The translations under genes and the position numbers were made by a program. A model generated the notes under the pieces. It was not told the DNA's origin. It did not search any database and worked only from the letters and a program-made list of their open reading frames with translations. Positions 1 through 5,292 of a stretch of DNA of 10,071 nucleotides are shown piece by piece. Where the stretch lies: NCBI GenBank assembly GCA_945877965.1, contig CAMCTH010000119.1:1-10071 (forward strand), written 5' to 3'. Every line of letters starts with the position of its first letter. Positions within the stretch are counted from its first letter, which is position 1. This stretch comes from Planctomicrobium piriforme. Lineage in GTDB: Bacteria; Planctomycetota; Planctomycetia; Pirellulales; PNKZ01.

Positions 1-25
1 CGCCCCAGATTGCTGAGCGGCTCAT
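1..25 (-). CDS. Start of an unidentified gene downstream of the sigma factor (partial)
   Basis: On the minus strand, an ATG at 25-23 opens a frame reading MSRSAIWG before the window ends. A GAGGG ribosome-binding-like sequence at 38-34 overlaps the sigma factor stop codon and sits 8 bases before this ATG. The layout suggests translationally linked genes in one operon. Genes directly after an ECF sigma factor often encode its anti-sigma factor or a membrane protein under its control, but eight codons are too few to tell. Family unknown; the gene call rests on the start signal and position only. Confidence 0.45.
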
Positions 26-37
26 TGGTTTGACCCT

Positions 38-616
38 CTAAGCCGCGGCGAATTCTTCGAGCTCGGCCGCCAACCGCTTCCGAGCCGTGTGCAAACGCCG
101 CTTGATCGTGCCGATCGGCGACGCAAACTTCTGGCTCATCTCGGCCAACGACTGCCCCTCGACGTAGAACGCGACGAGCGTGTTCCGATCGAGCGACTTC
201 AACCTCCGCAAACCGGCTCGCACGTGCCGAGCCCGCTCTTGCTTGAGCGCGTCTTCCGACGGCGTGTCCCACTCCAAGCAGTTCGTTTCCAGGATCTCAT
301 TCTCCAACGGTTGAACGTGCCGCCGACGAACGGCCCGGTTAATCGCCAACCGGCCCGTGATCGACCGCAACCAGCCGCCGAAGCACTCGGGCTGCCGCAA
401 CTGGTCGAGCTTGCGGATCGCCTGGACGAACACTTCCTGCACCAACTCTTGCGCTTCGTCGGCATCGCCGGTCTTTCGCAAGGCGGTGTGGAATACGGCC
501 CGCTCGTACCGCTCGACCAACGTTCCAAAAGCCTCTCGGTCGCCGCTCTGCGCGGCCAACACGAGTTCGGCGGTAGAATTCTCGATTTCGTTCTCTTCCA
601 ACAGACAAGTAGCCAT
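38..616 (-). CDS. ECF-type RNA polymerase sigma-70 factor
   Basis: A 192-residue cytoplasmic transcription factor expected to bind core RNA polymerase and direct it to a specific promoter set. The length is typical of ECF sigma factors. Region 2 spans about residues 30-98: an AFGTLVERYERAVF start, the DADEAQELVQEVF helix (51-63), and a FGGWLRSITGRLAINRAVRRR segment (79-99). Region 4 spans about 125-183, with a helix-turn-helix near 156-176 (SLAEMSQKF, then GTIKRRLHTARKRL). No sigma region 1.1 or 3 is visible. ATG 616 is the only reasonable start; its upstream purine stretch AGAGAGA (633-627) is a weak ribosome binding site. A gene start follows 12 bases after the stop, so an operon with a possible anti-sigma partner is likely. 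The ECF subgroup cannot be assigned and no target promoter is visible. Confidence 0.95.
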   Translation of the reverse strand: MATCLLEENEIENSTAELVLAAQSGDREAFGTLVERYERAVFHTALRKTGDADEAQELVQEVFVQAIRKLDQLRQPECFGGWLRSITGRLAINRAVRRRHVQPLENEILETNCLEWDTPSEDALKQERARHVRAGLRRLKSLDRNTLVAFYVEGQSLAEMSQKFASPIGTIKRRLHTARKRLAAELEEFAAA

Positions 617-634
617 GATTAGGGTATCTCTCTT

Positions 635-654
635 AAAAGCCCGCAGGTGCAGGC
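635..654 (-). terminator. Hairpin plus short T-run in the sigma factor leader (weak)
   Basis: Read on the minus strand, GCCTGC (654-649), loop ACCT and GCGGGC (644-639) form a 6-pair stem with one G-T pair, followed by TTTT (638-635). It lies 18 bases before the sigma factor start. It could stop transcripts from the upstream 93-codon gene or act as an attenuator, or it may be chance in GC-rich sequence. The T-run is short, so support is thin. Confidence 0.25.
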
Positions 655-788
655 GCTGCGTGTAGAAAAAATGCGTCGCGAAGGAACGACTGCGGAGATG
701 GGCACGCGCGGCGCGAGGCTACGCGGCAAGTCTCCGGCGTCGGCCGGTTTCCGTCACTTCGTCGGACTACTGTTCGTCGGGTCGAACG

Positions 789-1070
789 TTAGCCGAGTCG
801 TGAGGAACGGCACGACGCGCAAGTAACTCGCGAGTCGCGCCGACTTGCGGCGGCTGCTGCCCCAGCTTTTGGGGCTGCCGCCGGGATCGGTTGCATCGTG
901 CCGTACGTAAACGGCAGATAACCGAGCCACGCATGCAGACGGCGCATCTCTAGATGCAATTCGCGCAGGGTGTGCGGCAGCGTCACGACGTTACGCTTGG
1001 CAACGACGAGAGCGTTCGCGATAACGCAAACGATGTCGGTCTTGGCGATAACGTTGATGAAGCTACGCAT
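789..1070 (-). CDS. Small hypothetical protein, Ala-rich C-terminal part
   Basis: A 93-residue reading frame that I do not recognise. Evidence that it is real: an AGGGAG ribosome binding site (1084-1079) sits 8 bases before ATG 1070, and about the first 60 codons mostly end in C or G, like the other genes here. The N-terminal half has a hydrophobic stretch (about residues 4-24) and an amphipathic, Leu/His/Arg-rich stretch (about 32-48). An Ala-rich low-complexity run follows (about 63-76), then a short basic tail containing CASC. No signal peptide or known domain is evident. The tail has less typical codon use, and its Ala-rich part coincides with a DNA inverted repeat (859-875), so the C-terminus may be poorly conserved. 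It lies 172 bases upstream of the sigma factor on the same strand; no functional link can be inferred. Confidence 0.45.
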   Translation of the reverse strand: MRSFINVIAKTDIVCVIANALVVAKRNVVTLPHTLRELHLEMRRLHAWLGYLPFTYGTMQPIPAAAPKAGAAAAASRRDSRVTCASCRSSRLG

Positions 1071-1525
1071 GACACAAACTCCCTGACGCCGAGGCGCCGT
1101 ATTTGAGAGAGATCCAACTCAGGAGGCCTGCCCGACAGGGGCCGCCTCCGCTCTTGCCTCGCAATCCGGTGCGGACTGCGACAAATCCAAACTGGCCGCG
1201 AACGATCAAGCTCGGGGCAACTCCAACTCTGACATGCGATGCGGCCTTGGTCAATCGAAACCGACCGTCCACCTCGCACGCCTACTAGACGCACGATCGG
1301 TTCGCGGGTTCGCAGGAAATTGGAAAAAAAGATTCCGCCCCTTTTTCCGACTTCGCCTCAAGTTCTCCGTGGTCGTCGCGAAGTCGTCTAAGTGCATGGC
1401 TGTTATAGGTTTGAGTGGCGGCCGCGGCGGGCCCTCTTCCTTGACGTCCGCCGTCGCAGCCGGCACACTTCCGGGTCTCTCCGACTCGTGCCGCGTGTAA
1501 CCCCTTCCCGCGAGGAATTCTGGAT
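1071..1525. other. Divergent intergenic region with inverted repeats, no convincing gene
   Basis: These 455 bases separate the minus-strand 93-codon gene from the plus-strand aldolase gene. Several open frames cross it, but none has a ribosome binding site or protein-like composition that I trust. It contains a strong hairpin at 1122-1149, a second imperfect one at 1161-1179 (GCAATCCG / CGGACTGC, one mismatch), and a 7-base inverted repeat GGAAAAA (1322-1328) / TTTTTCC (1342-1348) in the only A/T-rich patch. It must hold promoters for one or both flanking genes, but I see no good -35/-10 pair. Confidence 0.5.
1122..1149. repeat. Stem-loop in the leader region of the 93-codon gene
   Basis: GGAGGC (1122-1127) pairs with GCCTCC (1144-1149), and inside it GCCC (1130-1133) pairs with GGGC (1139-1142). 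The result is ten pairs broken only by a 2x1 bulge, with a 5-base loop. No T-run follows on either strand, so it is not a standard terminator. It lies 51 bases upstream of the minus-strand start and could be part of that gene's 5' leader. Function unknown. Confidence 0.4.
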
Positions 1526-2305
1526 ATGGCCCGCCGCTTCAAAGAGATTTTGGCGAAGAACGAACTCTGCCGCGTGTTTCAATGCGGACGGATCGCCTCG
1601 CCGCCGGTCATCGACCTCTATGGCTTCGCCGGCGACTTCGACGGCTTCTGGTTTGACCAAGAGCACTGCGGACTGACCTATAAGGAAATGGAAATGGCGG
1701 CGCTGGCTGCGCGGGCCAACGGCATGGACAGCATCGTTCGCATGGCGCCGACCGGCTATAACGTCGTCACGCAAGCGTTCGAGTCGGGCTGCGGCGGCGT
1801 GATGGCGGCGCGGATCGAGAGTGCCGCCCAGGCCGAAGAGTATGTTCAGTGGTCCAAGTTCGCGCCGCGCGGCAACCGCGGCATGAACACCTCGGGCTAT
1901 GACGCCAAGTACACGCACATGCAGCAGCTCGAGTTCGCCGAGAAGGCGAACCCCGAGACGTTCGTCGCGATCCAAATCGAAATGCTCGGCGCACTGAACG
2001 AGTGCGACGCCATCGCGGCAATCGAAGGAGTCGACCTGCTGTTCGTCGGCCCGGCCGACTTGTCGCAATCGCTCGGTCTGCAAGGGCAACGGAATCATCC
2101 GAAGGTGTGGGAAGGAATCCAAGCGGTCGCCGATGCTTGCAAGAAGCACGGCAAGCATTGGGGCGTCGTCCCGCTCGACCCACCGTACGCCGATCGCTGC
2201 TACGATATGGGCTGCCGGATGATCACGTTCGGCAACGACGTCGGCGCCATGCGTTTGGGCATCAACGCCGTCAAAACCGCGTACGCCAGCCACTTTAAGA
2301 AGTAA
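1526..2305 (+). CDS. HpcH/HpaI-family class II aldolase (2-dehydro-3-deoxyglucarate aldolase type)
   Basis: A 259-residue cytoplasmic enzyme of the metal-dependent pyruvate aldolase family, whose members cleave 2-keto-3-deoxy sugar acids or 4-hydroxy-2-oxo acids to pyruvate plus an aldehyde. The length fits the family. Visible signatures: FDQEH with the general-base-like His47, Arg72 in IVRMAP (carboxylate binding), the PRGNRG loop (114-119), Glu152 in QIEM and Asp178 in VGPADLSQSLG. The last two match the metal ligands of characterised HpcH enzymes. The usual Pro of the mid-chain 'VP' strand is replaced (MAARIES, 93-99), a modest divergence, so the substrate cannot be named. Start chosen at 1526 because GAGGA (1512-1516) lies 9 bases upstream. 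It appears to be a single gene, with a terminator-like hairpin at its stop codon and the next start 158 bases away. A role in uronate or aldarate breakdown is an inference. Confidence 0.92.
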   Translation: MARRFKEILAKNELCRVFQCGRIASPPVIDLYGFAGDFDGFWFDQEHCGLTYKEMEMAALAARANGMDSIVRMAPTGYNVVTQAFESGCGGVMAARIESAAQAEEYVQWSKFAPRGNRGMNTSGYDAKYTHMQQLEFAEKANPETFVAIQIEMLGALNECDAIAAIEGVDLLFVGPADLSQSLGLQGQRNHPKVWEGIQAVADACKKHGKHWGVVPLDPPYADRCYDMGCRMITFGNDVGAMRLGINAVKTAYASHFKK

Positions 2306-2331
2306 CGATCGCCCGCAGATCGTGGCTTTTT
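2305..2331 (+). terminator. Possible intrinsic terminator after the aldolase gene
   Basis: ACGATC (2305-2310), a 7-base loop and GATCGT (2318-2323) form a perfect 6-pair stem, followed after GGC by TTTTT (2327-2331). It begins on the last base of the stop codon. The stem is short and only half G/C, so termination may be partial. Confidence 0.45.
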
Positions 2332-2408
2332 CGACTCCGGACGCGCTAGATCGCGAATCGATCTTGTGCCGCGGCGACGCTGCGCCCGAGAATGCCGACC
2401 GTCGTCGA

Positions 2409-2433
2409 CGCCGGGCCGATTCATGGCCCGGCG
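2409..2433 (+). promoter_or_regulatory. Perfect 9-pair GC-rich hairpin upstream of the methyltransferase gene
   Basis: CGCCGGGCC (2409-2417) and GGCCCGGCG (2425-2433) are exact reverse complements around the 7-base loop GATTCAT. The hairpin ends 16 bases before the ribosome binding site of the methyltransferase gene. No T-run follows, so it is not a standard terminator. It could be an mRNA-stabilising leader hairpin or an operator. If translation began at the upstream in-frame ATG 2392 this would lie inside the gene; the better start at 2464 leaves it in the leader. Confidence 0.5.
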
Positions 2434-2463
2434 CGAGCCCGTGGTTTATGGGGAGTTGCGAGC

Positions 2464-3336
2464 ATGGATGCCGCTGCAGTCGATACGCGCGCGGATCGCG
2501 AGAACGCCGCCTTTTGGGAAATGATCTGCGGCTCCAACTGGGAGACGCGGCTCGGCATCACCGATTCGAGCCCTGCGTCGCTCCGCAAGTTCGACGATTA
2601 CTACCGCACGTTCTATCCCTACCTCGAAGACTGGCTCGACCCGGCAAGTCTGGCGGGACGCGATGTACTCGAAGTGGGACTCGGCTACGGCACGGTCGGT
2701 CAGATGATCGCCGCTGCCGGCGCGAACTACTCGGGGCTCGACGTCGCTCGCGCGCCGGTCGATCTGATGAATCGTCGCTTGCAGACCGGCGGCTACTCGG
2801 GCTGCGCGGTGCAAGGTTCGGTGCTCGACGCTCCGTTCCCCGCCGAGTCGTTCGACGTCGTCGTCTCGATCGGCTGTCTGCATCACACGGGCGACGTCCA
2901 GCGCGCGATCGGCGAGGCGGCGCGAATGCTGCGTCCCGGCGGCCGCTTGATGATGATGGTCTATCATGCCTACTCCTATCAAACGTTTGCCCGTCGGCGA
3001 GCCAAGCTCGTGGGTGATTGGCTCCGCGATCGTCGCGGCGCGCCATACTCGACCGGCGATGAAGCGCTCCGCGCCGTTTACGACGCCAACGCGGCAGGCG
3101 AAGCGGCTCCGCATACCGTCTTCTTGTCGCACAAGCAATTGACGCGGACCGCCGAGCGGCATGCCCTAACGGTGAGCCGAATCGGTCGCGAAAACTTTTC
3201 GCAGCGGTTGCAACTCGGCGTGATTCCGCGAAACTGGCTGCTCGCCACCTTCGGCAAATGGATCGGCTCCGACCTCTACGCCGTGCTCGAAAAACCGGGC
3301 CGCGCGAAGAACGCGAGTCGCTCCCGCGCCGCGTAG
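2464..3336 (+). CDS. Class I SAM-dependent methyltransferase
   Basis: A 290-residue protein that should transfer a methyl group from S-adenosylmethionine to an unknown acceptor. The Rossmann-type domain is clear: motif I VLEVGLGYGTVG (68-79), the acidic ribose-binding Asp93 in YSGLD, FDVVVSIGCLHH (130-141) at the motif IV position, and LRPGGRL (156-162). An N-terminal helix region (about 1-65, WEMICGSNWETRLG and a Tyr-rich stretch) and a C-terminal extension (about 170-290) probably form the acceptor site and match no subfamily I can name. Start chosen at 2464, not the in-frame ATG 2392, because GGGGAG (2450-2455) stands 8 bases before it and the extra 24 residues look non-coding. The short-chain dehydrogenase gene starts 38 bases after the stop, so the two probably share a transcript. 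No membrane segments or signal peptide. Confidence 0.9.
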   Translation: MDAAAVDTRADRENAAFWEMICGSNWETRLGITDSSPASLRKFDDYYRTFYPYLEDWLDPASLAGRDVLEVGLGYGTVGQMIAAAGANYSGLDVARAPVDLMNRRLQTGGYSGCAVQGSVLDAPFPAESFDVVVSIGCLHHTGDVQRAIGEAARMLRPGGRLMMMVYHAYSYQTFARRRAKLVGDWLRDRRGAPYSTGDEALRAVYDANAAGEAAPHTVFLSHKQLTRTAERHALTVSRIGRENFSQRLQLGVIPRNWLLATFGKWIGSDLYAVLEKPGRAKNASRSRAA

Positions 3337-3374
3337 CAATCAGGTGTGCGTGATCGTCACTCGCAGAGATCATC

Positions 3375-4133
3375 ATGCCTCAAGAACTATTCGGCCGCGC
3401 GGCCCTCATCACCGGAGCAGGGGTCGGCATCGGCCGTGCTTGCGCCGTCGCTCTCGCCAAAGCCGGCGCGACGATCGGCGTCCATTATCGATCCAGCGTC
3501 GAAGAAGCCCGCGAAACGGTGCGGATGGTCGAGGAGGCCGGCGCGCGAGCCGTGTTGTTGCAGGCCGATTTGACCGACGAAGCGGCTGCAAATCGGATCG
3601 TCGACGAGTTTACGTTTGCCGTCGGTCGCTTGGATGTGCTCTTCAACAACGCGGGCGATCCGCTGCAACGGACGCCGCTGGCCGATTGCTCGCTCGAACT
3701 TTGGCGCAAGGCGTTCGACGTCAATGCGACGAGCGCGTTTCTCGTCACCCGTCGAGCGATCCCGCATCTGCGAACCTCAGGGCACGGCAGCATTATCAAC
3801 AACCTCTCGCTCTCGGTGCAGACCGGCGGGGCGGGGGGCGCCGGTCCGTATGCGGCTGCCAAGGGGGCGTTGCAGGTGATGACCCGGACGTTATCGCGCG
3901 AGTTGGCGCCGCAAGTCCGCGTCAACGCGATCATGCCGGGCGTCGTCGAGACGCGGCATCACGAAGTTTTCAGCACGCCCGAGCGAATGGAAAGCTATCG
4001 CCAGCAAACCCCGCTGGGCCGCAACGCGACGCCCGACGAAGTGGCCGGAGCCGTGTTGTTCCTCGCCTCCGACGCGAGCAGTTTCACGACCGGCGCCATC
4101 ATCGACATCAGCGGCGGCCGCTTTCTGCGGTGA
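3375..4133 (+). CDS. Short-chain dehydrogenase/reductase (SDR), probably NADP(H)-dependent
   Basis: A 252-residue classical SDR, a soluble oxidoreductase interconverting an alcohol and a carbonyl with a nicotinamide cofactor. Visible features: nucleotide-binding TGAGVGIG (13-20), the acidic-position D65 in LLQADLTD, NNAG (91-94), and the catalytic set Asn117, Ser145 or Ser147, Tyr159 and Lys163 (PYAAAKGAL). The C-terminal ISGGRFL matches the usual 'DGG' end. Arg39 after the second strand (HYRSS) favours NADP(H). The catalytic serine is ambiguous: the LSLS segment places one Ser 14 and the other 12 residues before the Tyr, where 13 is usual in FabG. Overall closest to FabG-like or sugar-alcohol dehydrogenase-like members; the substrate is unknown. 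The ribosome binding site is weak (CAGAGA, about 3364-3369). Likely co-transcribed with the methyltransferase gene just upstream. Confidence 0.93.
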   Translation: MPQELFGRAALITGAGVGIGRACAVALAKAGATIGVHYRSSVEEARETVRMVEEAGARAVLLQADLTDEAAANRIVDEFTFAVGRLDVLFNNAGDPLQRTPLADCSLELWRKAFDVNATSAFLVTRRAIPHLRTSGHGSIINNLSLSVQTGGAGGAGPYAAAKGALQVMTRTLSRELAPQVRVNAIMPGVVETRHHEVFSTPERMESYRQQTPLGRNATPDEVAGAVLFLASDASSFTTGAIIDISGGRFLR

Positions 4134-4245
4134 CCCTCAGCGGGCTGCGGGGGCATCTCATCGTAACGGCATCCTGCGAAAGTGGGGAGACTACGCGCCG
4201 TTTGCGGCCTCTTTGCAACGTGATCACTCTTTGAAATCAACAAAG

Positions 4246-4276
4246 TGCTAGCCGAAGAACCATGACGGCGCTAGCA
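4246..4276. promoter_or_regulatory. Spaced inverted repeat TGCTAGC / GCTAGCA upstream of the desaturase gene
   Basis: TGCTAGC (4246-4252) and its exact reverse complement GCTAGCA (4270-4276) are separated by 17 bases, with centres 24 bases apart, close to two helical turns. The second arm ends 28 bases before the ribosome binding site. An 8-base palindrome GTGATCAC lies nearby at 4220-4227. The layout resembles a dimeric repressor operator, but no regulator is encoded alongside and no promoter is clear, so this is only a candidate. Confidence 0.35.
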
Positions 4277-4314
4277 TGCAAGCAGGGGGGATGGTTTTGG
4301 CATCGGAGGTCACC

Positions 4315-5292
4315 ATGAGCACCTGCATCGCGAGCCCGGTTGATAAAGCGTCCTTAATCGAAGCCCATCGCCCGCGTTGGAAAACCTTTCAACTCTGGCT
4401 CCTCTTCTCGGCCGTGTTGGCCTTGGCTCAAGCGGCCCTCGTTGCATCGATCGTCACCGGGCATTACTGGCTGACGGTGCCGCTGGTGCTCGTCGTCGCG
4501 CACTTTATGCACTCGCAGTTGATGGCGTTTCACGAAGCGGCCCACTATGTGTTCTGCCCCAATCGGAAATGGAACGAAGCGATCGGCATTGGCATCGGGC
4601 TGTTTCATTTCAGTTCGTTGTCGCTGTTTCGGGCTGTGCACCACACGCACCATGCACATCTCGGCACGGTGCAGGACGAGCAGCTTTGGCCATTCGTCGA
4701 TACACGCATGCCGCGATGGAAGCGGCTGCTGGCAGCCCTAGCCGAGTTGACGTTGGGGACTTTCTATGACGCGTTTCTTTTCTGGCGGGTCTTTTTTCGG
4801 AGCTCGTCGCCAATCGTCTCGCCGCACGTTCGTCGCCGCATCCGCTGGGAGTTGGCGCTGATGGTCGTGTTCTGGACCGGCATGTTCGCGCTCACCGTTC
4901 AGCTGGGAACCGGCCGATTGTTGCTCTGGATGTATTTCATCCCGGCACTCCTCACCGGCAGCATGTACGCCTGGCGAAAGTACGTCGAGCACATGGGGCT
5001 GACCGGCCCGACGACCGCCGACCTCTCGCGCTCCGTCGTCCATGCCGACGCGCTAGGGCGACTACTGACGTTCACTATGTTCAACATCGGCTTCCATGCC
5101 GTGCATCACGCCTACGGAGCTTTACCGCAAGATGCGCTCCCGCAATTCAGCGGTTTACTACACGATGACGACGACCACGCGAACTCTACGGCCGTCTTTC
5201 CGACCTATTACAGCGCATTCCGTGCGATGCTACCAAGCCTCGCCGATCCCAAAGTCTGGCCGCAGTGGAACGATGCGGATCAATCGGCGTAG
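4315..5292 (+). CDS. Membrane fatty acid desaturase family protein
   Basis: A 325-residue membrane di-iron enzyme expected to use oxygen to desaturate or hydroxylate a lipid-like substrate. All three histidine boxes of the family are present: HEAAH (73-77), HHTHH (109-113) and HAVHH (261-265, preceded by Asn257). YVEHMG (223-228) matches the extra His-containing segment seen in many members. Hydrophobic segments lie at about 27-48, 52-70, 90-104, 180-197 and 203-219, consistent with a membrane protein with cytoplasmic histidines. Start chosen at 4315 because GGAGGT (4305-4310) precedes it; in-frame ATGs at 4276 and 4291 would add 13 or 8 residues with poorer signals. The substrate could be an acyl lipid, a carotenoid or a hydrocarbon. 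It follows the SDR gene by 181 bases and probably has its own promoter. The 3' end overlaps the opposite-strand gene by 13 bases. Confidence 0.9.
   Translation: MSTCIASPVDKASLIEAHRPRWKTFQLWLLFSAVLALAQAALVASIVTGHYWLTVPLVLVVAHFMHSQLMAFHEAAHYVFCPNRKWNEAIGIGIGLFHFSSLSLFRAVHHTHHAHLGTVQDEQLWPFVDTRMPRWKRLLAALAELTLGTFYDAFLFWRVFFRSSSPIVSPHVRRRIRWELALMVVFWTGMFALTVQLGTGRLLLWMYFIPALLTGSMYAWRKYVEHMGLTGPTTADLSRSVVHADALGRLLTFTMFNIGFHAVHHAYGALPQDALPQFSGLLHDDDDHANSTAVFPTYYSAFRAMLPSLADPKVWPQWNDADQSA

Noticed and set aside
89..622. 177-residue plus-strand frame
   Set aside because: Antisense to the sigma factor gene, whose protein signature is unmistakable.
734..747. CCGGC / GCCGG hairpin as a terminator for the 93-codon gene
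   Set aside because: Only five pairs and no T-run on the minus strand after it; such short GC stems are frequent by chance here.
1251..1466. 71-residue minus-strand frame in the intergenic region
   Set aside because: No ribosome binding site, basic low-information sequence, and it crosses the A/T-rich inverted repeat. It looks like chance.
1441..1469. TTGACG plus CACACT as a promoter for the aldolase gene
   Set aside because: The -35 matches five of six bases at a 17-base spacing, but the -10 matches only three of six, which is too weak to annotate in a long GC-rich region.
1403..2293. 296-residue open frame on the minus strand
   Set aside because: Antisense to the aldolase gene; the sense frame carries all the aldolase active-site motifs and a proper start.
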